A stretch of DNA of 64,000 bases, from NCBI GenBank assembly GCA_021234155.1, contig JAJEKV010000097.1, positions 1,548,001 through 1,612,000 of the forward strand. The letters are read 5' to 3'. The notes under the pieces were generated by a model. It searched no databases, was not told the DNA's origin, and saw only the letters and a program-made list of their open reading frames with translations. The stretch is from Isoetes taiwanensis (taxonomy: Eukaryota > Streptophyta > Lycopodiopsida > Isoetales > Isoetaceae). Positions within the stretch are counted from its first letter, which is position 1. The number at the start of each line of letters is the position of its first letter. A program made the position numbers and the translations under genes. Shown piece by piece: positions 22,376 to 34,475 of the stretch.

Positions 22376-25300
22376 AATGAGAAAATGTTGCCAACGACCT
22401 TGATGGATGCTTGGAGAATCACAAATGAAATGGTAGCGACATCAAGCGCAAGATTGAGTGAACCTTCAAGATGGCAGAGTAGCATCCATGGTAGAAAGCA
22501 GCAACGAGAGATTAGTGGCAACAACGAATATCCATATGGAAAAAAGCGTCACCAAGTCTTGGAAGATGAAATAAGATCACCCTCCAAATGGAAATGAACA
22601 ATATCGTCCAATGGGCAGAGGGACAACAATGACAACACCCCGGGGGTATAAAGCATCACCATGCAGGTAGATGTGAATAACAATAGCAATACCTCGTGGA
22701 TGGAAAGAAAACAACATAAACATTACTGAAATGGAAATAAACATGTAAACAATGAAGCAATCAAGACACAATACATAATGGAGGGCAGGGAGGGAAGCAA
22801 TGGGTAACAAAGAGATGTTGTTGTGAGAAGACGCCAATAAACGACGATAAGAATGAACATCGCTTATATAGATGGCTCGTCCCTTTCCAGAATGACGATC
22901 CGATGGCTCGGATCGATGCCATTCTGATAAGGACTCGTAAAGAATACAGAAACTGGATGAGTACAAGAGAACTTCTGTTTTATAAACCAAGCTGACAGGA
23001 AACCGTAAGATGTGGAGTCGAATCGCGAAATATATAACGAGAGGGAGAAGACAAAGATTGCCATCAATATTATATGGAACTTCCATTGGCGATGTTCTAA
23101 TGCAGAAGAGGAAAAATGTGAACCAAGTCCTTGCAAGTGGGTCAGAATCAGGGCCTGAGGCGAAGGTAAGAGGCTGGCTCTGTTCCCTTGTCTTCCAGTT
23201 CTATCCAAACATATGGCTCTTGTGCTGAGCCTAGTTTAGAGATTGAGGGCAATTGATATCTCGGTGACTCTTGGACTTTCAGGCCGAGATGTGCCTCGAA
23301 ATTTTTATGATGCCTTGTCCTCTTTTTGTGATAAGTGATGTTTGGCTGGGGCTGTTGCCCGTGAGAGGGGCTGTTGATCATCCATTGTCAGGCTGTTCTT
23401 AAGGCACGGTATAAATCTCCTAAGGTTGTAAATGAAGCCATCAAAATAAAGTTTGACTGGCCTTCAAAACCTCATGATGTTGTGGTGATGTGTTAAGCTT
23501 TGAAAAATAATAGGTTACATTGGTAGGATACTGCATGAATGATATAGGGAGGGTCCATTACTCTCTTCATCTTCATAATGTTTATGATTCTATAATTGAG
23601 AAAGGCAAGGATTTGTACTTAAGGTGGGGTGCTGATGTTGCCATGCAATGGCAATATGGCATTCGCAATTGATAAGACAATTGTTGAGCTTACATGTTTT
23701 AAGAAGTTATGTAGACCTTAGGAAGTTATGAAGACCCAAGGAAGGGCATTGATACAAGACTTCAAACATGGTGATATTATGAAGCCAAAGGGCGGATATA
23801 TCAAAGGCAAAAATATAGAAGATCCCCTAGACAAAATTTGGAAGACCTTGCAAAGGATTTGGTATGTATTGTCATTTGTTATTATGATTTCTTGGAGCAC
23901 AACACACTACCTTGCCTTCACCCTCATCCAAAGCATTCTTCATTATTCCATCCAAACATACTTTCATTCATCTTCACACTATCTCATATCCAACTATGCC
24001 ACCATTGTCCATTTTTGGCTACCCATGATTTAGGTTTCTTTCCCCTAACTCAAAAGTTGCAAAAAGCATGTGACACCATGTCTTGACATGTCATGCGTCC
24101 AATATGCCAACACAATTGACACCTCACATGCCTAGTCATCATGGGATGTCATTTTTTTGAGCAAAGGTCAACTTTTCCTAAATCATGCCCTCATACACAT
24201 ATATGGGTTTTACCTATAACATGAGTGATACTACCTAAAGGTGAAAAAAAACTAGCAAAAAGGCACAACAAGAGGCTTGGGCAGTTTTAGGCTTGATTTC
24301 AGTTTTGCATTTGATTAGGTTAGTTTCTTAAGGAAAATATTATCAGACAAATTGTTAGTTAAAAGAGTATGAAATGCTTGATTTGCTTCCATAACATTTC
24401 TAGAAGAGGCAAAGACTCGAATAATCTTCAATTGTTTAAAGTCCATTGGAATCAGGAGAGAAACATGCCTCGCATAACCACTGTCATTTGTTGAAAGATA
24501 TTATAGAATTTATAGAGCATATATATCTGATCTGTTTCTCTCCAAACCAATCTTTCTTGGTACCAAATCGCATTATTTTCTACCATAGATGAAAAGCAAT
24601 AGACATCAAATCCGCAAGTCCAAACAAGCAGAGGACACATTCAAAATGCTATGGCTATGCAGAAAAAACATGGCTCAAATCATGCACCCTGTTTTGAATC
24701 ATGGCTAAGGATGAAGAGCACAAGAATCGGACCGAAAGACCAGTTTTGCCAGAGTTCATAGCCATTCATGGCAAAGTTATACATTCAAGCAATTTTCCCA
24801 GATTCTAGCAGAAATCACAGAACCCTAGATAGACCTCTAGAGGTCGGTCAAAACACAATAGCTATCTATGGGAAGCAGAGTTGGCTGAGGCCGATCAAAA
24901 TCTCTTGCAAAAATTGGTCACAAGAGAGGAAAAACAGGGTTAACAGAAAGAAGTGGTCTGACCTATTGGAAAATCGCAGAGGCAAATCTAGCAAAGGAAT
25001 CATGTGATGCAAAGAGGAATAAGATAAACAATTTTTGGAGAAACAAGGGAGGGAGGCAAGAGCGAGAGAAGGAAAGGGGCAGGCACGCAGAACGACATTA
25101 GAAATAGCTAATTTTCTGAGTCATATATTTTTATAGATCTAAATATCTAATGGTTCAATGTAAGTCCATGTCAAATTTTAGGATACGTGGATAGCCTAGC
25201 CTTCGAGATAAGGTGCCACAAGAATTGAGCACACGTGAATTGTTGCATATGTGAATTGTGCTATTGAGGCAAAGGAAGTTGTGTTGTTGAAGAGGGGCAA

Positions 25301-27949
25301 GATGAGAAGGTGTCAGAGAACGAATGAAAAGAGTTGGGATCCATTTCAAAATGAAGCGATGTTTTTATCTTCTGTGCTTATCAGTTTCATTTTTTATTAG
25401 TATAATTGTCCATTACTCCCATCGTCCTGTTGTTTATGTTGGAATATGAGCTCACTAAAATCCATGAGGATTCTCTTTAGCCAAGAGTTATCTAATACTT
25501 ATCACACTTAAAATGATAGTTTGCAAAAACATCACAATCTAATGGCTGGTAAGTTTTGATTTTGAATGATCTGTTATTATATATGACATTTCTTCACCAA
25601 CACAAAACGATGAGGTTCTATATCAAAGTGGAGATCTTGTGTGGCTAACATTTGAACATAGGATATGGTTCGTAATTAATGGTCCCAAGTTAATAAGTCT
25701 AGAAATTTATGTTTCTTTCCCTTGTCAAATTGATCATTTTCCAATATTAATACCTTTGGCTTATCATTTCAGTTGCTAGATGGATAATATATAGAGTAAA
25801 CAAATACTCTATATATGTATGTTGCTAGATACAATAAAGTGTCTACGCCTTACATACAATAAAGTATAAACAACATAATAATGTAACAAGTAACCAGTAA
25901 GGAGAGCAACAAAGGCAACAATTAAAGGTATCAGCCTAGAAGTTTACATCTCTAGTTTTGAGATATATTTACATCTCTAGTTGAATCTGCACATGGTTGA
26001 GTCACATGTTTGAGTTCAGCTGTAAGATATATCACAAGGTAATCTATTTCCTAGAATAGAAAAAACTACAAAAGTTAATTTTGTTGAACAAGAGAACTTA
26101 AAGATCTGAAAAAGTTAAAGAATTTATAATTGGTCTAAAGCTCAAAAATACAATCTTTTTACGTCTAGTAGTTTAAAGAAGTTTTTGTTGCATTCCTAGG
26201 TAAAGGGTAAAATGCATATGAGCAACTTTGTGAAGAAAGCATAATATCATAGGATAGCTTTAGCAAAATCTAAAACTAGAAAATGTCTTTTAACAATTGC
26301 ATTTCAAGGGAAAATACAAAAATATAGGCATTTAAATCTTGAACTTGATGCATAGATTGTTGAGATAAAGTTTTTTCACAAACAAAGTGCAAAGCAAGCT
26401 TAAGAAACTGGTGTCAAACATTTGCAAACAACCAACTCTCAAAATCTGTCCTTTCTGCAAAACTGCGACGGAGCTTGATAGTAATTTATTGTGTGTGCTT
26501 GACAGCTCTTGAGGAAAGTGACCTGTTGCCGCATCATTACAGACAATCCGAGGCCACTCCAAAATGCAAAACTAGGAAAAGATTTTTTTTTTTCTATTTT
26601 TTTTAAGGACGTCAGACTTTATTAATCACTTCAAACAATACGTCCTTATCATTTGTAAATGTGCTGGTAGTTTTACATAATTTGTGGTTTCTCGACTTCA
26701 AGTCTTTATTTCTATATTCAATTCATTTCTTCAATGCATACGTCATTCTAGTTATATCATTTCCAATAGGCTACAAATATCTAAAAGGTCTAAAATGTGG
26801 TATTCATCTAGTCTACTTATGTGGTATTCATCTGATTTTTAGTAGATGATATATTTTCTAAACATATATAAGGCAATGTCATTTTTTGTTTGAAGCTAAT
26901 ATTTTTTCGTTGAAAAATTACCAACCAACGACACGTGTGTCTCAAATTTCGTGAGACGCATTTATGGCTACGCCCGAATTCCCCTGTTATGCCGGATTTT
27001 ATTTAGAGGAGCCTCCTCTCTTTCTCTGCCATTCCTGCCCTGGCTCTGTATAATTTCTTGCTCTGCAAGCAAATGAAGGTAAACACAGGTAAGTTTGCAG
27101 CATCTGATGGGAAGAGCGAGTATGGCGGGCGGGCTATGGCGAGCTATGGCAGTATGCAGGCAATTTGCTAATCGATTTGCAATCCAGCATGATTCAGCAA
27201 TTTGCTAACCGATTGAAGTCTGGTTCAAATCCAGCTGATTTCGCCCCCCAAACCTTTGTTTTCTTCTAATATGTAGAGGAAAAAGAAATTGTCTGCCATA
27301 TTGCAGACATTTACGTCCATAAGATCGAAGGTTGAAGCACGGAGACAGACTTGACGCAAGAGGGGCATTTTGCCTAGGCAATGACTGGGCACATTAAGTC
27401 CGGTGGTTTAGTACTTTAAGGCATGAGGAACAGAAGGAAGATTACCCTGTTTGGTGAGTTGTTCTGATAGCTTCGGAGCTACATTTATATATCATGTCGA
27501 AAGGAGTATAAGCAAGGGGGTTGGGCAAGAAAAACAAGGCTGGTTTCGCTGGAAGTGGAAGCGGTCCATCAAAGAAATATGGCAGGGGTAACTATGGTCG
27601 AAGAACACCTAACAATGGTAACCCAGTGGGGTCCGAGGCTAGCATTCAGGTTCGTTTGTGCTATTGATCTGTCTGCATATGATCTTTACATAAATAGTTC
27701 AAAGTTGTATTCGTTCTAGAAGGCACTGTGTTTTAAATGGCCATGTGCCAGAACTGGTCGCTAGAGTTCTGTTAATAAATTGTAATATAAATAAGATATA
27801 CAATGGTCATACTTAAGGTTCACGGCTGGATATTCAGGCTCATGATCTCTACATAATCCTTCATTGTTCTATCTGGCCTAAAAGGCCCTTTGTTCCTTCC
27901 GCCAGCGAAGTTATCGCCAGCCCCACAGGGGCCTCCTCGGATTAGCGTA
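22376..27949. other. No recognised gene
   Basis: A long stretch of copy A without a family I recognise. About 23400-23700 (plus) reads in broken frames as KFDWPSKPHDVV and LKNNRLHW, which suggests an old protein, perhaps of a transposon. A short clean stretch at about 27530-27652 (plus) encodes NKAGFAGSGSGPSKKYGRG and ends at a CAG|GTTCG donor-like site, so it may be an exon. The repeat at 26812-26867 recurs at 37641-37694. Confidence 0.3.
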
Positions 27950-27953
27950 ACCT

Positions 27954-29335
27954 TTGGGGCGCCATCAAAGCCGGGTTGAGGCCAATAGTGCCCGCATTGT
28001 GGGCTTGGAGACGGAGATGGAGTCTGCAACTTCCCATGTGTTGCGCAGACAGTTGGTGATAGCGAAACAACAGATCACTGAGTTGGAGACCCAAGCACAC
28101 CGGTGGGACGACAAAGATCCGCTGGTGCACTCGAGAGGCAAAGAAGACCGGGTGCTTGCGGACATGCGAGCTCGCGTGGATACCTGACGCACTGCGAGGC
28201 GGGACATGGACCGAGGCGGCAAAGACGCGAGACACTTGCAATCACGTCACCGACTCCGCGCCGAGGTCGATGCCAATGCCATGGCACGGCGCCCCCGGCC
28301 ACATTCCCAGTTGGAAGTTGAGGAGGCTACCATTGCAAGGCGAGAGGTTGCAGGCGCCTTTGGAAGTTAACCAGCAAAGATCGAAGCCCTTCCCGGAGAA
28401 GGATTCGGCATGGGACCGGAAATGTAGGACTCCGTCTGTCATTCCCAAAGAAGGCAAGGCAAGGCCTCCGTGCAGGCGATGAACAATGGCGCCACCGCAC
28501 GCTGGAGATGGCAAGACAGACCAAACCTTGCAAGAGGCGAGCTCCGCACTTCGTAGAGAACGTAAGCCGCAAAGACATGACACACCAGTACCGCAAGCCC
28601 AACAACCCCGCAAGACGTCAACGGGGTCATGGTCAACCCGAACGCCGACACCGCTAAACCCCGCCGCCGCACCATCATCACGCCGCGTCGCCCGGGCGGT
28701 GGGCGGTGCCCTCACCGTGACGCCGAGTTCGCGGAGGCGCAGCGACCGAAGCCACAACCTCGGTAGTTAGGCCTGGCCGAAGAGCCGGGAGAGAATCTCA
28801 CCGGAAGATACATTACACGTATCCTTGGGCGCATGGCGTTTCACAGTACGGGACTTTTTGTTCGAATTCTGCTTGACCGGCCCGTGGGAGTCCGGCGCCG
28901 AACCGCAGTACGTCGTGTGGTGTTCACGGTTTACTTGGATGCCTGCAGTTCGAAGGCCATTAACGCGACAAGACGAAGGATTCGCGAAGGGCACATCTAC
29001 GTAGTAGGGATCTTACTCCGGTCGCAGCGGGGAGGCAGGTGGGAGTTAAGCCGAGGAATTCGGGGCGCCCGTGATCGACCAAATCTTTCGCGGCTACACA
29101 CTTTCGACCAAATGCTACCTAGCGCCTCTGCTCACGATCCTCGCGAAATGCGCCCCTACAACTTCGATGCGCTCATTTCCATTAAATGTTGCCCTGCTTG
29201 CCTAAATACGCTTGTCCAGAGATACGCCCCACTTAACTCGATCACGCTCCATTTCTTCGGTCCCGCAGTGACACTACACAAGAAAGCATCTCCGTACGCT
29301 TTAGAATTGTACCCTCCGGGTGGTGAGTGCTGAAA
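27954..29335 (+). pseudogene. LINE ORF1-like protein
   Basis: The first part (27954-28187) reads as a coiled coil: ARIVGLETEMESATSHVLRR, QQITELETQAHRW and further helical stretches after a TGA. From about 28790 a second region gives ITRILGRMAFHSTGLFVRIL and GHIYVVGILLRSQ, placed where RNA-binding RRM-like domains sit in LINE ORF1 proteins. Related text in the third LINE copy (AIEGNILICGTGPHWRNRSP) supports a shared protein. Such proteins coat the element RNA and act as chaperones. Several stops break it. The RRM assignment is inference. Confidence 0.5.
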
Positions 29336-29381
29336 CTGTCGGGGTTTCCGTAATGAAGGGCGATAGCCTCAACCCGATGGC

Positions 29382-30389
29382 GTGGACATGGACCTCATCT
29401 TCCTCATGGAGACATGGGAACACCCAGGCCACAGGCTGCCCGATCTGCCAGGGTACCAGCATTTTTCAGTGTTCAATGGTTGTACAGGGAGACGTGGGCA
29501 CGGTGGGGTTGCCTACTACTACCGGGTAGCCTTGGCACATTTAGTTTCCCTCCAGAAGACCGACAGACATAACCGCTACTTGTGGGTCCGAGTGCACCAC
29601 CCTGGCGGAGATCCTCTCTTTCTAGCTGCTTGCTACTTTCCCCATGCAGAGAGTCCCTTCTATCACAGCCACCCGGAGGTGGACAGGATGGACCCATATG
29701 TCGATATATATGATGACATACAGCAGCACAAGCGGATGGGCAGAGTCATGCTCCTTGGAGACTTCAATGCGCGGACAGGGGTGGAACAGACCATGTGGCT
29801 GGACCCCCTCGCGAATGACGTGCTGCAGTTGCGTCCCGCAGAGGCAGCTTGCCCACGGCACTCAGATGACAGTCAGGTCACCCGCTTCGACAGACAATTG
29901 CTCCTGATGAGTGGTATCTTTGACCTGCTCATATGCAATGGCCTACCACAATGGCCCTCTTCCCACGGGCACACTTGCAGACAGGACAATCATGGCGGCG
30001 GAACTAGTGTCATGGATTATGTCATAGTGGCTGCGCAGGATGTACACCTTGTCAGCCATTTTCACGCCGGCGGATTGACGGGACGAGGGAGGCTTCGGGA
30101 TCACCTCCCACTCTATGTGAAGCCGGGCTGGCCACCGCTACGCCCCCTGTTAGCAACACCTTGTCGGCCTCGGTTGCGCTTTTGGATTATGAGCAAAGGA
30201 GGGTTACGCCGGCATGCTCGCGAAGCCCTCCCGACAATTCTGGCGGGCACACGCCGGAGCAAACAAACCGTCAGCCGGGTTGAGCTCCCTCGTAACATGG
30301 GCGCATTGGGTGCTTTGGGAGACCTCCCCACGCCGAGAGATCGAGGCCGCGAACCTTCCGCAGCGGATGGTTTGATGTCGAAAGTGTAG
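29382..30389 (+). pseudogene. LINE endonuclease domain
   Basis: 335 open codons with the apurinic endonuclease fold that nicks target DNA: DLIFLMETWEHPGH (metal-binding Glu), VMLLGDFNARTGVEQ at about 29747-29790, GGGTSVMDYVIVAAQDVHLV and RLRDHLPLYV with the catalytic Asp-His. All expected catalytic motifs are visible in one frame. It should continue into reverse transcriptase but ends at a stop after SKV, so ORF2 is broken. The same domain appears at about 44010-44880 and 62650-63135. Confidence 0.85.
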
Positions 30390-30554
30390 GAATGCAAACG
30401 CCGCACTGCCTCATCGCGGATCGACACGAAGCTCGAGACCACCCGCCCATTACCGCCTTCCTCAAGGAAACAAAGGCAAGGTACCGGTAAGGCACCAAAG
30501 AGAAATGTTCGGCCTACTAGACGCCCACCCGAGAACTTTCTCCCTACGGGGAAC

Positions 30555-31430
30555 ATCACGGTAAATGGGAGTAGTACCGCAACAACTTTATGATCCCCGG
30601 GAACACCTGGACAGATGTGCCCTCGCGAATATGGCCTCCACCTGGTGATCCGTAAGAAGATGTTGAAGAGGGGCTGCAGTGCCTGGCTAAAGGGAAGGCA
30701 GCAGACTTAGATGGCCTCCAAGCGGAGTTGCTCAAGTGGGCAGGACAGCCCATGGTGCCCGGCCCTGTCGTGACCGTTCAACCGGTCTTTGCAAGAGGGT
30801 TTTCCGCGGTCATGGACCACATGCGTGGTTGTTCCGATCTACAAGGCGGGGGACCCACCTTTGTCCGACCAATTACCGAACCATCATGGTCGACTCGGTG
30901 TTTGCCAAGGCGTGCGCCGGGCATTCTCGAACGGCCGGGTAACCGGATGGGCGGAGTGCGGGAAGTCAAGGCACTTACCCAGGCAGGCTTCCGACCCCGA
31001 CATTCAACCATTGATCACATCTTCACACTCAGGGCCTTGGTCGAGGACGCAGGAACCGTGGGGAGGACCTGTACTGCTGTTTTGTGGACTTTGCAAAAGC
31101 TTTCGACCGCGATTACCGAGGGAAAAGTTGTGGGGCGAGATTGCGCCATCACAGGGGGCTCCCTATGGATCTGCCCGGATTGTATGAGGCTGCCACCACG
31201 CATGCAACCCGGAAGGGACGGTCATTTGCCCGGCGGCATTGGAGTTAGGCAAGGTTGTCCTATCTCACCCACACTCTTTGGACTTTACATTGACCAGTTG
31301 GAAGCCTGGCTTACTGCCAATGGAGGGGACGGTATACAGCTCTTGCACCAGGTCATCCGGCAGCTCATCTATGCGGATGATGTAGACCTCTTGGCCCATA
31401 CACGAGGAGGGCATGCGGGGCACACCTAGA
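30555..31430 (+). pseudogene. LINE reverse transcriptase
   Basis: Recognisable blocks in several frames: LTQAGFRPRHSTIDHIFTLR, then ALVEDAGTVGRTC, IGVRQGCPISPTLFGLYIDQ and the catalytic YADD at 31370-31381 (RQLIYADDVDLLAH). Frame changes occur around 31090 and 31425. The order and motifs are those of LINE reverse transcriptases that prime on nicked target DNA. Confidence 0.85.
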
Positions 31431-32575
31431 TGCCTGGACACGGATTATTCTCGCGGCGAACATGCGTGTCAACCTGGCCAAGACTAAGGTGGTCCTCATA
31501 TCCTCCTCGCGTCATCGGCACCTCGGCTCACTTATCGGCGGATGGTAGAGGTCACACCCAGCTACAAGTACCTGGGGGTGGAATTTCCGTCCTCAACGTA
31601 TTGAGATGCATCCATTCGCCTGGAAGGCGTTGTACGCAATACAAAACAATAGTCGCAGGGCAGAGCTGTATGACTGGGGCCACCAATCACATTTGTTCCA
31701 AGGGCGGTGGAGCGGTTCTTACGTATAGGGTTGAGGTGTGGGGGCCCGGTGGTGTCTTTGGCGACTTGGAGCGACTTAGAGCAGGTGAAGGCATTTTTGA
31801 CGCGGGCACTTGGGGTCAAGCCCTCGGTTCCATATCGGATCTTGTTGCGTGAGACAGATTCATGCCCCTGCGGCATGCGACCATCGATAGACACATTGTT
31901 TGTTTCGTAAGGTGGCGGCATGGGTGACACTTCGGCTCCGCGACTTGGCTTACACCGCGGGCGATGAGCCGAACGCGAGTCGGGGCTTCTTGGAAGGACA
32001 AGAGAGTCCGCTGGGCTGGCGCGGGTGGAACGACGACATAGGTGCATCCAGGTGCAAGGGCACCGTCGGGATAATTTGAGGGTACTTGGACTCTTGTTTC
32101 CGGGAAGCTCGGGACCACCATGCTCGGAGCGGTAAAGATGGCACACTACAAACAACACATAAACCCCCCACCCTCGTTCGAGGCCCACAGCTCTACTGCG
32201 TTCTCGATTTGCCCATGAAGAAGCGCGGGATCATCGGGTCCATTCGAGCGGGGGCCCACCATCTTCGGGCTTGAAACGGTCTGTGGGTTAGAGAGCGCGC
32301 CGGACAAGCTTTAACGGTGTTGCTGGCTGGGGGTTGTTGAGGATGAAAGCCATGCCTTCCCGAGCGCTGTCCAAATTTATAGTCGATTCGGGCTCGCCTA
32401 CACGTTCTCTTAGTGCGACTTGGTCCGCCTCAAGACGAGCTACTCAAGACGCCGCCGTCAGTTCCATCCCTTGGCTCCTATCTCCAGGAGGTTTTGGATC
32501 TGCGGACTCACCTCTACCCCCGGGCGCCTACCTGAGGTGCCGAGAATTCATGTGTATATGTATATTTGTACAGCT
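31431..32575 (+). pseudogene. LINE reverse transcriptase C-terminal region
   Basis: Broken frames align to the cleaner copy at 33346-34467: MRVNLAKTKVVLISSS, ALYAIQNNSRRAELYDWG, LPMKKRGIIGSIRAGAHHLR. The terminal cysteine finger seen in the other copy is not preserved in an open frame here. Confidence 0.75.
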
Positions 32576-32587
32576 GCCAGCAGGCTT

Positions 32588-32642
32588 GTTGCTGCGATGG
32601 TTTTTCCCTCGTAAGGGGGGGTTTTTTAATCCGGGTAGTAAC
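32588..32642 (+). promoter_or_regulatory. LINE 3' stem region, copy A
   Basis: GTTGCTGC (32588-32595) can pair with GTAGTAAC (32635-32642), with two G-U pairs in RNA. Inside are TTTTTCCCTCG and a G run followed by TTTTTT, equivalent to the inner hairpins of the other copies. Confidence 0.5.
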
Positions 32643-32675
32643 GGGCTTGCTGCACCCGTGTAATTTGGGTCCCAT

Positions 32676-32720
32676 AGGCCGATTGGCCTCCGCGGACGAT
32701 AAAAGAACCTTCATTCCTTC
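32676..32720 (+). promoter_or_regulatory. LINE terminal stem-loop and TTCC tail, copy A
   Basis: AGGCC (32676-32680), loop GATT, GGCCT (32685-32689), then GGACGATAAAAGAACC and a TTCC tail. Same layout as the ends at 17918, 33195 (minus), 36813 and 37769. Confidence 0.65.
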
Positions 32721-32749
32721 CTTCCTTCCTTAGATGAAGATAAATAGAT

Positions 32750-33140
32750 AGAGCCATTTTAGAATATATGTTTGATAGGGTTGCTACGAAATAGACGAAT
32801 GGAAGGCATGCCAAGGATAGAAGCAAACGTCTGGTTATTACATAATCTAATAGGTTATGTATGTTCTATGCGGCCCTGTATTCTTAGAAAATATCCGTGT
32901 ACATGTTTGGTTGCTTGTAGGCAGAACCTGTGGTTGATCTGTTTGCTGGAACGAGGGTTAAGTTCTTCGATGATGATGGCTAAGGCTTATGGTAGGATTA
33001 CGTCTAGATGGCCACACAATGGTACACCTAGATACAATGGCTTGTGGTTAGGTTCGGATGCTTTGTAGAATGCTTTGTACATAAGCAAATTGCTATATAT
33101 TCAGGGATATGCATGTTGTTTTGCTTCATATTTTTTAACA
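32750..33140. other. No gene seen between two LINE copies
   Basis: Unique-looking spacer between the tails of the plus-strand and the minus-strand LINE copies, which meet tail to tail. Nothing recognisable. Confidence 0.4.
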
Positions 33141-33181
33141 AATAAAAGAAAGAAAGAAAGAATGTTTTTTATCGTCCACTG

Positions 33182-33195
33182 AGACCCATCGGCCT
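33182..33195 (-). promoter_or_regulatory. LINE terminal stem-loop, copy B
   Basis: In element sense AGGCC, loop GATG, GGTCT, one G-U pair, followed by GGACGATAAAAAAC and the TTTC tail. Confidence 0.6.
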
Positions 33196-33221
33196 ATGGG
33201 ACCCAGAAGGAGCGCAACAAA

Positions 33222-33296
33222 CTTATTACTGTCCGGGTTAAAAAAAAAACCCCCGCCCCGAAGGGTTTTCGAGGGAAAAACCGTGGAAGTAATAAG
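33222..33296 (-). promoter_or_regulatory. LINE 3' stem region, copy B
   Basis: Perfect 9-bp inverted repeat CTTATTACT (33222-33230) and AGTAATAAG (33288-33296) enclosing two smaller hairpins: GGTTTT/AAAACC around CGAGGG, and GGGTT/AACCC around an A run. The arms are as symmetric in the other copies although their sequence differs. Confidence 0.6.
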
Positions 33297-33345
33297 AATG
33301 TTGTCAAACTGTACAAGTATACATCATCATGAAATAAATGTATAT

Positions 33346-33987
33346 CTACAATGTCACATGTAGCGGCTGGCTAGGCCTGACCAACTCAGCATAGCGCATC
33401 CAGATTTGATCATATGCTGGGCAACTTTGAAGGGTATGAGATTCATCCTCAATGACTCCCATTTGGCAGCATTGACAGAGCATGTCCTGGCATGGCTCAC
33501 TAATCCATCTGCCCAACTCAATTCGAAGATGGTGTGCTCTTGTGCGAATGGAGGCAATGAGTCCGCGCCTTTTCATGGGTAAATAGGTACGCAGGTAGCA
33601 TTGCAGGCCTCGTTCTAATGTGGGATTTATGTGACGCTTGTAGTGTGTTGTCTTGACCTGTTCAAGGGCACTGGCATTCCAAAGCGTGCTGAGGAAGCAA
33701 GTGTCAAGATACTGCCTCAAGCTATGGCGATCTGCCTTTGTTTGCACATGTATGCACCTGTGCTCCTGTACATTCCATCTAGCCAACCATTGAGCTCTCT
33801 TTTCCTTCCAGCGGGCCTTGAGGCGCTGTGGCCCCATTGCCATGATATAAGCTAGGTTAGGGAGACGAGCATCGTCCATATTGACCATCTTCTGAAAATA
33901 GACAATGTGGCGATCAAGAGCTGCCCTCTGAAGAGACAAGAATCTCGTCTCCTGCAGTAGAATTTGATATGGGACTGTGGACTTCAC
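33346..33987 (-). pseudogene. LINE copy B: C-terminal zinc-finger region
   Basis: 213 open codons ending the element protein. Near the end CQCCQMGVIEDESHTLQSC forms a C-x2-C, H-x4-C finger comparable with the zf-RVT domain that binds nucleic acid in LINE proteins. Preceding blocks HIVYFQKMVNMDDARLPNLA and PMKRRGLIASIRTRAHHLR match the two other copies. The stop directly follows PLHVTL, likely the natural end of ORF2. Confidence 0.8.
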
Positions 33988-34020
33988 CTCCTAGTGCTCG
34001 TACCAAGAAGGTTTCTACAC

Positions 34021-34467
34021 CTACAACAAGTCATTCCAAGTAGCGAGGGATACTACTGGGCCCCATACTTCAACCTTGTATAAAAGGACAGGCTTCACTA
34101 GGACTTTGAACAGTTTTGACTGATGGGCCCAATCATACAACTCCTCTCTATGACTATTGTTTTGCATTGCATATAGTGCCTTCCAACTCGTCATCACTCG
34201 TAGCCGTATGGATGTGTCCCAGTACATAGTAGAAGGAAACTCCACTCCCAAATATTTGTATGTGGATGCCACTTCCACATTCTGCCCTCGGTAACTGAAG
34301 GTGGGGATCCTCGGCTGACATGAGGATGATATGAGAACCACCTTAGTCTTGGCCAGGTTGACGCGCATATCAGTTGCTTGGCAGAATGTGTCCAGGGCAT
34401 CGAGATGTCGTTGCCTGTCTGCTGGTGTGTAAGCTAGGAGGCCCACATCATCAGGAAAAAAACTCAT
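34021..34467 (-). pseudogene. LINE copy B: reverse transcriptase thumb region
   Basis: 148 open codons: HLDALDTFCQATDMRVNLAK, KTKVVLISSSCQPRIPTFSY, YKYLGVEFPSTMYWDTSIRL, PVLLYKVEVWGPVVSLATW. These are the usual blocks after the catalytic motif in LINE reverse transcriptases. A stop separates it from the next segment, which continues the same protein. Confidence 0.8.
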
Positions 34468-34475
34468 GTGAGGTG

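Larger units (their letters stand above)
27950..32720 (+). mobile_element. APE-type non-LTR retrotransposon (LINE), copy A
   Basis: A near full-length but decayed LINE: ORF1-like region, apurinic-type endonuclease, reverse transcriptase, zinc-finger tail and a structured 3' end with a TTCC tail. The first ~3 kb is also present in copy B of the duplication. The 5' boundary is not resolved. CCTTCATT occurs both near 27857 and at the start of the tail (32708), a possible target duplication. I do not assign a clade. Confidence 0.85.
33145..34475 (-). mobile_element. LINE copy B, 5'-truncated
   Basis: Same family as 27950-32720 but in better condition: two long frames cover the last third of ORF2. 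It begins abruptly at SFFPDDVGLLAYT, where the family has YADDVDLLAHT, so truncation is at the catalytic motif. It ends with the 9-bp inverted repeat CTTATTACT/AGTAATAAG, the terminal stem-loop and a TTTC tail (about 33147-33166). I could not define target duplications. This copy is the best reference for the protein's C-terminus. Confidence 0.85.

Noticed and set aside
28242-28757. 171-codon minus-strand frame in GC-rich DNA
   Set aside because: Shadow of the LINE ORF1-like region; no family features and GC-rich DNA opens many frames.
30113-30559. Arg/Gly-rich minus-strand frame
   Set aside because: Antisense of the LINE endonuclease to reverse transcriptase junction.
31562-32188. 208-codon minus-strand frame
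   Set aside because: Antisense of the LINE C-terminal region; no conserved motif.
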